DNA of 64,000 bases from Sphingobium limneticum (GTDB lineage Bacteria > Pseudomonadota > Alphaproteobacteria > Sphingomonadales > Sphingomonadaceae). Position numbers and translations under genes: made by a program. Below the pieces are notes generated by a model. It did not search any database and was not told where the DNA came from. It saw only the letters and a program-made list of their open reading frames with translations. Location of the stretch: positions 62,001 to 126,000 of the forward strand of contig NZ_VYPZ01000006.1 in assembly GCF_008710155.1 (NCBI RefSeq). The letters are read 5' to 3'. Shown in pieces: positions 7,641-16,516 of the stretch. Each line of letters begins with the position of its first letter. Positions within the stretch are counted from its first letter, which is position 1.

Positions 7641-9353
7641 ATGGCCTCTACGGCATTCCCCTCGCGCGACGATTTCGCCGCGCTTCTCAATGATTCTCTC
7701 GGTGGTGAAGACGGCGGCTTTGAAGGCCGCGTCGTCAAGGGCACCGTTACCGCCATCGAAAACGACCTGGCCGTCATCGACGTAGGTTTGAAGTCGGAAG
7801 GCCGCGTGCCGCTGCGCGAATTCGCTGCGCCGGGCCAGAAGGCTGACCTGAAGGTCGGCGACGAAGTCGAAGTCTATGTCGACCGCGTCGAAAACGCCCA
7901 TGGCGAAGCCATGCTGTCGCGTGACCGCGCTCGCCGCGAAGCCGCCTGGGACAAGCTGGAAAGCGAGTTCACCGAGAGCGCCCGCGTCGAAGGCGTCATC
8001 TTCGGCCGCGTCAAGGGTGGCTTCACCGTCGACCTCGACGGCGCCGTGGCGTTCCTGCCCGGTTCGCAGGTCGACATCCGCCCCGTGCGCGACGTCACCC
8101 CGCTGATGGACATTCCGCAGCCTTTCCAGATCCTCAAGATGGATCGCCGCCGCGGCAACATCGTCGTGTCGCGTCGCGCCATTCTGGAAGAAACCCGCGC
8201 CGAACAGCGTTCGGGCCTCATCCAGACGCTGGCCGAAGGTCAGATCATCGAAGGCGTCGTCAAGAACATCACCGACTATGGTGCGTTCGTTGACCTGGGC
8301 GGCATCGATGGCCTGCTGCACGTCACCGACCTGTCGTACAAGCGCATCAACCACCCGAACGAGATGATCAACATCGGCGACACCGTCCGTGTCCAGATCA
8401 TCCGCATCAACCGCGACACGCAGCGCATTTCGCTCGGCATGAAGCAGCTGGAAAGCGATCCGTGGGAAGGCGCCAGCGCCAAGTACCCGGTCGGCGCCAA
8501 GCTGTCGGGCCGCGTCACGAACATCACCGAATATGGTGCGTTCGTCGAGCTGGAAGCCGGCATCGAAGGCCTGGTCCATGTTTCGGAAATGTCCTGGACC
8601 AAGAAGAACGTCCACCCCGGCAAGATCGTTTCGACCAGCCAGGAAGTCGAAGTTCTGGTTCTGGAAGTCGATCCCGAAAAGCGCCGTATCTCGCTCGGCC
8701 TCAAGCAGGCCCAGTCGAACCCGTGGGATTCGTTCGCCGAACGTCACCCGATCGGCTCGACCGTCGAAGGCGAAGTCAAGAATGCGACCGAATTCGGTCT
8801 GTTCATCGGCCTGGACGGCGACGTGGACGGCATGGTCCACATGTCGGACATCGCATGGGGCATTTCGGGCGAAGACGCCCTGGCCCTGCATCGCAAGGGC
8901 GAGGCCGTTCAGGCTGTCGTTCTCGACATCGACGTCGAGAAGGAACGCATCAGCCTCGGCATGAAGCAGCTTGAGCGTGGCGGCCCGGCCGCTGGTGGCA
9001 CCGCTGCTGCGGCTGCCGGCCTCAACAAGAACTCGATCGTTACCGTGACGGTTCTTGAAGTCCGCGACGGCGGCCTGGAAGTCCAGGCTGGCGAAGACGG
9101 CGCTGCCGGCTTCATCAAGCGCAGCGACCTTGGCCGTGATCGTGACGAACAGCGTCCGGAACGCTTCCAGGTCGGCCAGAAGTTCGACGCCATGGTGACC
9201 GGTTTCGACCGCGCCAAGAAGCCGACCTTCTCGGTCAAGGCGATGCAGATCGCCGAAGAGAAGCAGGCTGTCGCGCAGTACGGCTCGTCCGACAGCGGCG
9301 CGTCGCTGGGCGACATTCTGGGCGAAGCGCTCAAGGCGAAGACGGAAGGCTAA
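7641..9353 (+). CDS. rpsA: 30S ribosomal protein S1
   Basis: RNA-binding ribosomal protein that unfolds mRNA for initiation. The 570 residues hold six S1 OB-fold repeats. The first two are divergent (about residues 25-170). The next four carry the canonical G-x-V-x-x-I-x-x-[YF]-G-A/L-F pattern, for example VKNITDYGAFVDLGG, VTNITEYGAFVELEAG and VKNATEFGLFIGLDG. ATG 7641 is chosen because AAGGA lies six bases upstream and the MASTAFPSRDDFAALL N-terminus is conserved; an earlier ATG at 7620 has no such signal. Codon use is strongly biased towards C-ending codons, as expected of a highly expressed gene. Confidence 0.97.
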   Translation: MASTAFPSRDDFAALLNDSLGGEDGGFEGRVVKGTVTAIENDLAVIDVGLKSEGRVPLREFAAPGQKADLKVGDEVEVYVDRVENAHGEAMLSRDRARREAAWDKLESEFTESARVEGVIFGRVKGGFTVDLDGAVAFLPGSQVDIRPVRDVTPLMDIPQPFQILKMDRRRGNIVVSRRAILEETRAEQRSGLIQTLAEGQIIEGVVKNITDYGAFVDLGGIDGLLHVTDLSYKRINHPNEMINIGDTVRVQIIRINRDTQRISLGMKQLESDPWEGASAKYPVGAKLSGRVTNITEYGAFVELEAGIEGLVHVSEMSWTKKNVHPGKIVSTSQEVEVLVLEVDPEKRRISLGLKQAQSNPWDSFAERHPIGSTVEGEVKNATEFGLFIGLDGDVDGMVHMSDIAWGISGEDALALHRKGEAVQAVVLDIDVEKERISLGMKQLERGGPAAGGTAAAAAGLNKNSIVTVTVLEVRDGGLEVQAGEDGAAGFIKRSDLGRDRDEQRPERFQVGQKFDAMVTGFDRAKKPTFSVKAMQIAEEKQAVAQYGSSDSGASLGDILGEALKAKTEG

Positions 9354-9380
9354 GTCTTCTTTCGCTACTGAAGAAAAATG

Positions 9381-9411
9381 GCCCGCCGGACTTAGGTTCG
9401 GCGGGCTTTTT
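9381..9411 (+). terminator. Rho-independent terminator after rpsA
   Basis: A perfect eight-base stem GCCCGCCG/CGGCGGGC with a ten-base loop is followed by TTTTT, 27 bases after the rpsA stop. Confidence 0.9.
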
Positions 9412-9530
9412 CATGTCCCGGCACGATCTTTCTTGTGGAAACGTAACGACTGGCTTGTTGCCCGATTGTCAACGCCTTGCGGATTCTCTATGACGAAGCA
9501 GGGGCACAGCAGAGGGGCGCTGGAGAACCA

Positions 9531-9818
9531 ATGATCCGTTCGGAACTGATCCAGAAACTGGCCGAGGAAAATCCTGGGCTGAGCTTGCCGGAAGTGGAAA
9601 AGATCGTCGATCTTTTCTTCCGGGAGATTGTCGATCGACTGTCCACAGGCGGTCGTGTCGAATTGCGCGGTTTCGGCGCATTCACCACCCGCGCACGCGA
9701 TGCCCGCACCGGGCGCAATCCACGCACCGGCGAACAGGTGCCGGTGGATGCCAAGCGCGTCCCCTATTTCAAGCCGGGCAAGGAAATGCGCGAACGGCTG
9801 AACGGCAAGGACGCCTGA
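9531..9818 (+). CDS. ihfB: Integration host factor subunit beta
   Basis: DNA-bending nucleoid protein of the HU/IHF family that pairs with IHF-alpha. The 95-residue chain has the beta-subunit N-terminus [15 protein letters not shown], the arm segment [23 protein letters not shown] and the C-terminal [18 protein letters not shown] 9531 has GGAG about six bases upstream; an in-frame earlier start is not supported. It lies downstream of rpsA, as in many proteobacteria, but with its own transcription unit after the rpsA terminator. Confidence 0.96.
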   Translation: MIRSELIQKLAEENPGLSLPEVEKIVDLFFREIVDRLSTGGRVELRGFGAFTTRARDARTGRNPRTGEQVPVDAKRVPYFKPGKEMRERLNGKDA

Positions 9819-9830
9819 GTCGATGATCCA

Positions 9831-9878
9831 GAGCATCGTGCGGAAAAGTGGAAACCGGTTTTCCGCTTAAAACGATGC
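9831..9878. repeat. RIME-like palindromic repeat (AGAGCATCG type)
   Basis: GCATCGT at the left pairs with ACGATGC at the right, and inside GCGGAAAA pairs with TTTTCCGC. The element begins with AGAGCATCG and contains GGAAAAGTGGAAACCGG, a composition seen in widely dispersed intergenic palindromes of Rhizobiales and Sphingomonadales. Related copies begin at about 11950, 12014 and 29789. Confidence 0.7.
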
Positions 9879-9892
9879 GAAAACAAAAATCT

Positions 9893-9958
9893 GGAGCAGG
9901 CGATCCGCTTCGGATTTGACGCAGCCTGCTCCGGTGATCGGGCCGTTGCTCGATCACC
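9893..9958. repeat. Two adjoining hairpins downstream of ihfB
   Basis: The first hairpin has GGAGCAGGC (9893 on) pairing with GCCTGCTCC (ending 9932), with an inner ATCCG/CGGAT stem. The second directly abuts it: GGTGATCG (9933) with CGATCACC (ending 9958). With the RIME-like palindrome before them, three stem-loops fill the space between ihfB and tRNA-Leu. No U-run follows, so intrinsic termination is not obvious. Confidence 0.6.
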
Positions 9959-10012
9959 CTTGACCTCCCGGCCGCCAGCCGCCACTGAGGCGCTGCCTGG
10001 CGACGAAGCCAT

Positions 10013-10098
10013 GCGGACGTGGCGAAATCGGTAGACGCAGCGGACTTAAAATCCGCCTTCCCCTGGAAATGCGGGTTCAAGTCCCGCCGTCCGCACCA
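10013..10098 (+). tRNA. tRNA-Leu(TAA)
   Basis: Class II tRNA of 86 nt with a long variable arm. The acceptor stem is GCGGACG/CGTCCGC, the anticodon stem is GCGGA/TCCGC around loop CTTAAAA with anticodon TAA, the T-arm is GCGGGTTCAAGTCCCGC, and CCA is encoded. Confidence 0.97.
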
Positions 10099-10166
10099 GC
10101 AAAGATGACAAGCTTTTTCCTACCAAAGGACTGGCTATTGCGGCCGGTTGCCGCGATGGTGCGGTC

Positions 10167-11951
10167 ATGGCCGGTGCAATCAATCCCAACAGTTTCAGCG
10201 ACTCCCTCGTCATCCTGGGGGCCGCAGGGCTCGTCATTCCCGGATTCGCCCGTTTCCGCATCAGCCCCGTCATCGGCTTCATCCTGGTCGGCCTGGCGGT
10301 CGGTCCGGCGGGTCTGGGGTCGCTGGTCGATCAATATCCCTGGCTTTATCATGTCACCATATCGAACCGGGCAGCGATCGAGCCGTTCGCCGAGCTGGGC
10401 GTCATATTATTGCTCTTTTCCATCGGACTGGAACTGAGTTTCCGGCGATTGTGGACGATGCGCGCGCAGGTGTTCGGCGTCGGCGCGACCGAACTGATCG
10501 GCGGCGCACTGCTGATCGCCATGGGCCTGTATTTCCTGGGGCAGCCCACCGCCGGCGCCATCGGCCTTGGCCTGGCGCTCGCCCTTTCGTCCACTGCCGT
10601 GGTGCTGCCGATGGTCGGCACGCAAAGCGCGGTCGGCCGCGCGGCCTTTTCCATGCTGCTGTTCGAAGATCTGGCGCTGGTGCCGATCATCTTCATGCTG
10701 GGCGCCCTCGCCCCTTCCGTTGCGGCCAGCCCGGATGGAGCCTGGGGCGAAATGGCCAATACATTGATGAAGGGCGGCATCACCATCGCCGTGATGCTCG
10801 TATTGGGCCGGGTCTTCCTGCCCCATATGTTCAGCCAAGCGGCGCGCACCAAAAGCCCGGAAGTCTTTCTGGCCGCCAGCCTGCTGGTGGTCATCGTGTC
10901 CAGCCTAGCAACATCGATCGCCGGCCTGTCGCCGATCGTCGGTGCGCTGCTCGCCGGCCTGCTGATCGCCGAGACGGACTATCATAGCGAGGTCGAGGTG
11001 ATGACCGCCCCGTTCAAGGGGCTGGCGCTGGGCGTGTTCCTGATCACCGTGGGCATGAGCCTGGACATTCGCGTGATCCTGGCCAACTGGCCCAGCCTGG
11101 TGATGGCGGTGGTCGGCGTGGTATTGGCCAAGACGCTGGTGACCGGCGCGCTGCTCTACTTCTCAGGCGCGCGCAAGGGCGTGGCGCTGGAGGTCGGCGT
11201 GCTGATGTCCAGCCCGTCGGAAACCACATTGATCGTGCTGTCGGCGGCGTCGGCGGCGCAATTGATCCTGCCGTCCACCGCCGCCTTCTGGCAGATCGTG
11301 ACGGCCATCGGCCTGACCATCACGCCGCTGCTGGCACGGATCGGTCATGACATCGCCCGCCGGCTGGAAACCGCTTTGGGCGAGGAAACGATCGAAGCGA
11401 CGGAAGAACATACCGAAGCGGCGGCGGTCATCATCGGCTTCGGCCGGGTCGGACGCATGGTGTGCGACCTGCTGAAGACCCACAAGCAGCGCTTCATCGT
11501 CGTCGAATCGGACCCCGACGTGGTCGCGGAGGCACGGCGGCTGGGCTATCCGATCCTGTTCGGCGACGTCGCGCGCGCGGAAATGCTGGACCGCCTGCGC
11601 CTCGGCCATGCCCGTGCGCTGATCCTGACCATGGACGACCCGGTGCTGTCGGTCCGCGTGACCAAGCGGGTGCGCGGATGGGTGCCCGACCTGCCGATCA
11701 TCGCGCGCGCCCGCGATACCGATCATGCCGCGCAACTCTACAAGGCGGGCGCCAGCGACGCGGTGCCCGAAACGCTGGAAAGCTCGCTGCAACTGGCGGA
11801 AACCGCGCTGGTGGATCTGGGCGTTGCGATGGGGCCGGTGATCGCGTCGATCCACCAGATGCGCGAAGATCTGCGCGTGGGGATCAAGGAAGCCGCGCAG
11901 ATGGAAACCGCGCCCAAGCTACGCCGGCTGCGCGCGGATGAGGTGGGCTAG
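10167..11951 (+). CDS. Kef/YbaL-type cation:proton antiporter with TrkA-N domain
   Basis: Inner-membrane monovalent cation/proton antiporter of the CPA2 family. Residues 1 to about 400 form the hydrophobic transport domain with many membrane segments (GFILVGLAVGPAG, LLLFSIGLELSFRRLW, ALALSSTAVVLPM are CPA2 hallmarks). Residues from about 417 form a cytoplasmic Rossmann TrkA-N (RCK) domain: AAAVIIGFGRVGRMV, then VVESDPDVV and LFGDVAR. The dinucleotide-binding GFGRVG motif suggests NAD(H)-regulated gating. Length and architecture match KefB/KefC/YbaL; the ion (probably potassium) cannot be read from sequence. The gene starts 68 bases after tRNA-Leu and has no KefF/KefG-type accessory gene nearby. 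Confidence 0.9.
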   Translation: MAGAINPNSFSDSLVILGAAGLVIPGFARFRISPVIGFILVGLAVGPAGLGSLVDQYPWLYHVTISNRAAIEPFAELGVILLLFSIGLELSFRRLWTMRAQVFGVGATELIGGALLIAMGLYFLGQPTAGAIGLGLALALSSTAVVLPMVGTQSAVGRAAFSMLLFEDLALVPIIFMLGALAPSVAASPDGAWGEMANTLMKGGITIAVMLVLGRVFLPHMFSQAARTKSPEVFLAASLLVVIVSSLATSIAGLSPIVGALLAGLLIAETDYHSEVEVMTAPFKGLALGVFLITVGMSLDIRVILANWPSLVMAVVGVVLAKTLVTGALLYFSGARKGVALEVGVLMSSPSETTLIVLSAASAAQLILPSTAAFWQIVTAIGLTITPLLARIGHDIARRLETALGEETIEATEEHTEAAAVIIGFGRVGRMVCDLLKTHKQRFIVVESDPDVVAEARRLGYPILFGDVARAEMLDRLRLGHARALILTMDDPVLSVRVTKRVRGWVPDLPIIARARDTDHAAQLYKAGASDAVPETLESSLQLAETALVDLGVAMGPVIASIHQMREDLRVGIKEAAQMETAPKLRRLRADEVG

Positions 11952-12044
11952 AGCATTCTGAAGTCGGCTGGAACAGCCGACGGCTCGCAGGATGCGGCAA
12001 ACAAAAGCAAATTAGAGCATCATCCGATTCAATCTAATCGGATG
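11950..12044. repeat. Two AGAGCAT-type palindromes between antiporter and glutaminase genes
   Basis: AGAGCATTC is followed by GTCGGCTG/CAGCCGAC (11963-11981). A second AGAGCATC follows with CATCCGATT/AATCGGATG (12021-12044). Both share the AGAGCAT head with the repeat after ihfB. They lie between the convergent antiporter and glsA genes and may act as a bidirectional terminator. Confidence 0.55.
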
Positions 12045-12051
12045 AGGTGGG

Positions 12052-12996
12052 TTAATCCCCCTCTTCCGGCGGACTGAATACCGACCATCCGGTGCGTCGC
12101 GCCAGCATTTCCAGCGCCTGCGTGCCAAGCTGACTATTGCCGCTGGCATTAAGGCCCGGCGACCAGACCGCAATGGACGCACGGCCGGGCACGATGGCGA
12201 GGATGCCGCCACCCACGCCCGACTTGCCGGGAATACCGACGCGAAAGGCGAAGTCGCCCGACGCATCATAATGGCCGCAGGTCAGCATCAGCGCATTGAT
12301 ACGCCGCGCGCGGCTGGGCGACACCACCCTGCCCCCATCGGGATGCCGCCCGTCCAGCATCAGATAGCGCCCCGCCAGCGCCAGTTGCCGGCAATTCATC
12401 TCGATCGCGCACTGGTGAAAATAGCTGCCCAGCACCAGATCGACCGGATGCCGCACATTGCCGAAGGCGCGCATATAATTGGCGAGCGCCATATTGCGAA
12501 AGCCGGTCGCCGTTTCGGACGTGGCGACATCCTCATTGATGATGATATCGTCTTCACCGGTCAGATAGCGTACGAATCGCAGCATTTCGCCGATCGCCAC
12601 GCGCGGCTGATGCCCGCCCAGATTGACGTCCGACACGACGATCGCACCTGCATTGATGAACGGATTGCGCGGAATGCCCTGCTCCTGTTCCAACTGCACG
12701 ATCGAGTTGAAGGCATTGCCCGAAGGCTCCCGCCCGACCCGATCCCATAGCTGATCGCCGACCTTGCCCAGCGCCAGCGTGAGGGCGAACACCTTCGATA
12801 TCGACTGGATCGAAAAGCCGGAGTCCGCATCGCCCCCGGTCCGCACCCGCCCGTCGGCCGTCGCGATGGCGATGCCGAATTGCGCAGGATCGACCTTCGC
12901 CAGTTCGGGAATATAGCTGGCGACTTGTCCGCGATCCTCGGCGGATGCCATGGTGGCGACGATGTCAGTGAGCAGGTCGGAAAGATCTGTGGCCAT
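12052..12996 (-). CDS. glsA: Glutaminase
   Basis: Serine-dependent beta-lactamase-fold glutaminase that converts glutamine to glutamate and ammonia. The catalytic S-x-x-K is SISK at Ser65/Lys68, preceded by the [10 protein letters not shown] segment. Other family blocks are [29 protein letters not shown] and [18 protein letters not shown]. Length 314 is typical of the YbaS/YneH type. In enteric bacteria this enzyme works in acid resistance alongside amino-acid transporters; no such transporter is adjacent here. It is monocistronic. Confidence 0.95.
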   Translation of the reverse strand: MATDLSDLLTDIVATMASAEDRGQVASYIPELAKVDPAQFGIAIATADGRVRTGGDADSGFSIQSISKVFALTLALGKVGDQLWDRVGREPSGNAFNSIVQLEQEQGIPRNPFINAGAIVVSDVNLGGHQPRVAIGEMLRFVRYLTGEDDIIINEDVATSETATGFRNMALANYMRAFGNVRHPVDLVLGSYFHQCAIEMNCRQLALAGRYLMLDGRHPDGGRVVSPSRARRINALMLTCGHYDASGDFAFRVGIPGKSGVGGGILAIVPGRASIAVWSPGLNASGNSQLGTQALEMLARRTGWSVFSPPEEGD

Positions 12997-13075
12997 GACA
13001 TGGCTTTAACCCAAGCCGGCGCCTTTAGGACAGAGGCAGAAAATGTGCCCGATGATGTGAATCTATGGCTCTGCG

Positions 13076-13164
13076 TACCCCGGCGCAGTTGATGGGAGGC
13101 ACGTGACTCCCATCAAGGGTCCAGTTCAGGGCGAGGGACTGGACCCCGGCCTGCGCCGGGGAAC
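13076..13164. repeat. Degenerate GC-rich palindromic repeat (CCCCGGCGCAG type)
   Basis: TACCCCGGCGCAG at the left pairs with CTGCGCCGGGG at the right. Inside is a secondary TGGGAG/CTCCCA hairpin. The right arm (TGGACCCCGGCCTGCGCCGG) matches the arms of the better-preserved copy at 18455-18531. Confidence 0.7.
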
Positions 13165-13200
13165 AACTTCCCACCATCAGCCAAATTTTATGTCCTGGCA

Positions 13201-13746
13201 TCAGTGCAAGCCGCGATTGACCTGCCCGATCCGTGCCCGCACTTCGCGCAACAGGGCGTCGAAGGACGACACTTGATGCGCACCATAATGCTCTGCCGTG
13301 ATATCGACATTGCCCTTCCGCCAATAGCCGTCCGGACAGAAGATGATGAGCTTCCCCGACCGCGCATGCAGGCCCATTTCGAGCAGGCTGACCGGGCTTT
13401 GCGATCCCGACGCGAAATAGAGGATGATGATATCCGCACTGTCCAGGGCGGCCAGTTCCCATTCCACCTGTTGGCGGAAATTGGCGTCGCTCGCCTCCGG
13501 CTTCCACGCCGGGTTCCAGTCCGGGCGACGGGGATTGAAGACCATCACGCGCTCATCCGCCAGCGCGGCGATCATGTCGCGCTGCCAGTCGGTCGCGTGC
13601 CCCATGTCGATGCTGCCACCCAGAAACAGGCGCGCCCTATCATGGGCCGCCGGCAGCGGCTGAGGCGAGGTGATGGTTACCGCGTCAGCCGCCTGCACGG
13701 CCACGGGCGCCGCCAGGAGCAGCACGGTCAGGAAAAAACGCAACAT
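13201..13746 (-). CDS. Exported nucleoside 2-deoxyribosyltransferase-like protein
   Basis: The mature part matches the nucleoside 2-deoxyribosyltransferase-like fold: ARLFLGGSIDMGHATDWQ, then FNPRRPDWNPAWK, QVEWELAALDSADIIILYF, SPVSLLEMGL and a final FCPDGYWRKGNVDI block. In the known enzymes the Glu in the LLE-x-G motif is the nucleophile, and it is present (LLEMG). What is odd is the N-terminus: MLRFFLTVLLLAAPVAVQA is a convincing Sec signal peptide, so the protein should act in the periplasm. ATG 13746 was chosen because the signal peptide begins there. The gene follows alaS on the same strand after about 40 bases. Substrate unknown; it may be a periplasmic nucleoside or NAD-like glycosyl-transfer enzyme. 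Confidence 0.85.
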   Translation of the reverse strand: MLRFFLTVLLLAAPVAVQAADAVTITSPQPLPAAHDRARLFLGGSIDMGHATDWQRDMIAALADERVMVFNPRRPDWNPAWKPEASDANFRQQVEWELAALDSADIIILYFASGSQSPVSLLEMGLHARSGKLIIFCPDGYWRKGNVDITAEHYGAHQVSSFDALLREVRARIGQVNRGLH

Positions 13747-13787
13747 GGGGACAGGCGGCGTCACAAACCGACGCCGCCCCGGTCCAT

Positions 13788-16451
13788 TCAAGCAGGCACG
13801 CTGGCCAACGCAGCCTTGACCGCGTCGATCGCGGCCTGCGCCTTGTCGCCGTCAGGACCGCCGCCCTGTGCCATATCGGGACGGCCGCCGCCGCCCTTGC
13901 CACCCAGCGCTTCCACGCCGGCGCGGACCAGATCGACCGCGCTGATGCTGGCGGTGAGGTCGTCGGTCACGCCGACCGCGATGGTGGCGCGGCCTTCGAC
14001 CACGGCCAGCACGGCGGACACGCCGCTGCCCAAAGTCTTCTTGTTGCCGTCCACGATGCCGCGCAATTCCTTGGGGTCGAGGCCGTCGATGACCTGCCCC
14101 AGGAAGCTGACAGTGCCGACCTGTTCGGGGCCAGCCGCTGTCGCCGCGCCACCGCCGCCAAGGGCCAGCGCCTTCTTGGCGTCGGCCAATTCGCGTTCCA
14201 GCTTGCGGCTCTGTTCGACCAGCGCGACGATGCGCGCTGGCACCTCATCCGGCGACGTCTTGAGCGCAGCGGCGGTCTGGCGCAGCTTGTCGTCGCGGTC
14301 GATCAGCCACAGGCGCGCGGCTTCGCCGGTCAGCGCCTCGATCCGGCGGACGCCGCTGGACACGGCGCTTTCCGCCACGATCTTGAACAGGGCGATGTCG
14401 CCGGTGGCGCGGACATGGGTGCCGCCGCACAGTTCGACCGAATAGCTGTTGCCGCCCGGTTCGCCCGGCACGCCCATCGACAGGACGCGCACTTCGTCGC
14501 CATATTTCTCGCCGAACAGCGCCATGGCGCCGGCCGAAATGGCGTCGTCCGGGGTCATGAGGCGGGTCGTGACCTCCTCATTATGGCGGATCTGCGCGTT
14601 CACATCGGCCTCGACTTTGGCGATTTGCGCGTGGGTCAGCGCTTCTGGATGCGAGAAGTCGAAGCGCAAGCGCTCGGCTGCGACCATGCTGCCCTTCTGC
14701 GTCACATGCCCACCCAGTTCCTTGCGGAGCGCGGCGTGCAGCAAATGGGTGGCGCTGTGGTTGGCGCGGATGCGGTCGCGGCGCTCGACATCGACGGTCA
14801 GGTTGACGGTATCGCCGACCTTGACGCTGCCCGCGTCGATCACGGCCTGATGCGCATGCAGACGGCCGAGCGGCTTGGACGTGTCGGCCACCTGCGCCGT
14901 CAGGCCGCCGAGCGAACCGATGGTGCCGGCGTCGCCATTCTGGCCGCCGCTTTCGCCATAGAAGGGCGTCTGGTTGGTGATGATCGCAACGCTGTCGCCA
15001 ACGGTGGCGCTGTCGACGCGCACGCCATCCTTGACGATGGCGAGCACTTCACCCTCGCCCTTGGTCGAGGCGTAACCGACAAATTCGGTGCTGCCGAGCG
15101 TTTCGGCGATGTCGTACCAGATTTCGTCCGACGCCTTTTCGCCCGATCCCTTCCATGCGGCGCGGGCGGCGGCCTTCTGCTCCGCCATGGCGGCGTCGAA
15201 ACCGGCGCGATCGACGGACAGGCCCTGCGTGCGCAGCGCATCTTCGGTCAGGTCATAGGGGAAGCCGTAAGTGTCGTACAGCTTGAACGCGGTTTCGCCC
15301 GGCAGGGTCGCGCCTTCGCCAAGGTCAGCGGTGGCTTCGTCCAGCAGGCGCAGGCCGTTTTCCAGCGTCTTGCGGAAACGGGTTTCCTCGCGCAGCAGGG
15401 TTTCCTCGATCAGCGGCTGGGCGCGGACCAGTTCGGGGAAGGCCCCGCCCATTTCCGACACGAGGCTGGACACCAGACGGTACATCAGCGGGTCTTTAGC
15501 GCCGATGATGTGCGCATGGCGCATGGCGCGGCGCATGATGCGGCGCAGCACATAGCCACGGCCTTCGTTCGCAGGCAGCACGCCGTCCGCAATCAGGAAG
15601 CTGGTCGAACGCAGATGATCGGCGATGACGCGGTGGCTGGCCTGAAACTCGCCGTCGGTCGCGGTCTTGGTCAGCGCGGCAGAATCTTCGATCAGCGCCT
15701 TGAACGTGTCGGTGTCGTAATTGTTGTGGACGCCCTGCATGACGGCCGCGATGCGCTCCAGACCCATGCCGGTGTCGATCGACGGCTTGGGCAGTTCCGA
15801 AACGATCTCGTTGGCTTCCTGCTCATATTGCATGAAGACGAGGTTCCAGATTTCGACGAAGCGATCGCCATCCTCCTCCGGCGAACCGGGAGGGCCGCCC
15901 CAGATATGGTCGCCATGATCGTAGAAGATTTCCGAGCAGGGACCGCACGGGCCGCTGTCGCCCATGGCCCAGAAATTATCCTTGGTCGGAATGCGGATGA
16001 TCCGGTGATCCGGCAGGCCCGCAATCTTCTTCCACAGGTCGAACGCCTCATCGTCCGTGTGATAGACGGTCGCGGTCAGCTTGTCCGCGGGCAGACCCCA
16101 TTCCTTGGTCAGCAGGGTCCAGGCGTGGGTGATCGCCTGTTCCTTGAAATAATCGCCGAAGCTGAAATTGCCCAGCATTTCGAAGAAGGTGTGGTGGCGC
16201 GCCGTGTAGCCGACATTGTCGAGATCATTATGCTTGCCACCGGCGCGGACCGACTTCTGGCTCGACGTCGCAGTCTTGTACGGGCGCGTTTCCAGACCCG
16301 TGAAGACATTCTTGAACGGCACCATGCCGGCGTTCACGAACATCAAGGTCGGGTCGTTGTGCGGCACCAGCGGCGCGGACGGAACGATGGTGTGGCCGTT
16401 GGCCCCGAAGTAGTCGAGGAAAGAGCGGCGAATGTCGTTGGTCGAGGTCAT
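13788..16451 (-). CDS. alaS: Alanyl-tRNA synthetase
   Basis: Class II aminoacyl-tRNA synthetase of 887 residues, normal length. The N-terminal catalytic domain starts with [14 protein letters not shown] and includes motif 2 ([20 protein letters not shown]) and GPCGPCSEI. The editing domain has the zinc ligands NHSATHLLH and CGGTHV. The C-terminal DHHA1 domain ends with [12 protein letters not shown]. The ATG starts the conserved N-terminus directly. An open frame of 781 codons on the opposite strand is a GC-skew mirror of this gene. Confidence 0.98.
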   Translation of the reverse strand: MTSTNDIRRSFLDYFGANGHTIVPSAPLVPHNDPTLMFVNAGMVPFKNVFTGLETRPYKTATSSQKSVRAGGKHNDLDNVGYTARHHTFFEMLGNFSFGDYFKEQAITHAWTLLTKEWGLPADKLTATVYHTDDEAFDLWKKIAGLPDHRIIRIPTKDNFWAMGDSGPCGPCSEIFYDHGDHIWGGPPGSPEEDGDRFVEIWNLVFMQYEQEANEIVSELPKPSIDTGMGLERIAAVMQGVHNNYDTDTFKALIEDSAALTKTATDGEFQASHRVIADHLRSTSFLIADGVLPANEGRGYVLRRIMRRAMRHAHIIGAKDPLMYRLVSSLVSEMGGAFPELVRAQPLIEETLLREETRFRKTLENGLRLLDEATADLGEGATLPGETAFKLYDTYGFPYDLTEDALRTQGLSVDRAGFDAAMAEQKAAARAAWKGSGEKASDEIWYDIAETLGSTEFVGYASTKGEGEVLAIVKDGVRVDSATVGDSVAIITNQTPFYGESGGQNGDAGTIGSLGGLTAQVADTSKPLGRLHAHQAVIDAGSVKVGDTVNLTVDVERRDRIRANHSATHLLHAALRKELGGHVTQKGSMVAAERLRFDFSHPEALTHAQIAKVEADVNAQIRHNEEVTTRLMTPDDAISAGAMALFGEKYGDEVRVLSMGVPGEPGGNSYSVELCGGTHVRATGDIALFKIVAESAVSSGVRRIEALTGEAARLWLIDRDDKLRQTAAALKTSPDEVPARIVALVEQSRKLERELADAKKALALGGGGAATAAGPEQVGTVSFLGQVIDGLDPKELRGIVDGNKKTLGSGVSAVLAVVEGRATIAVGVTDDLTASISAVDLVRAGVEALGGKGGGGRPDMAQGGGPDGDKAQAAIDAVKAALASVPA

Positions 16452-16516
16452 GCGCGCGATTTAGTGGGAAGCGGCCCGCCGCACAAGCGGGGGATTTGGT
16501 CGCGATGCAACATCCG

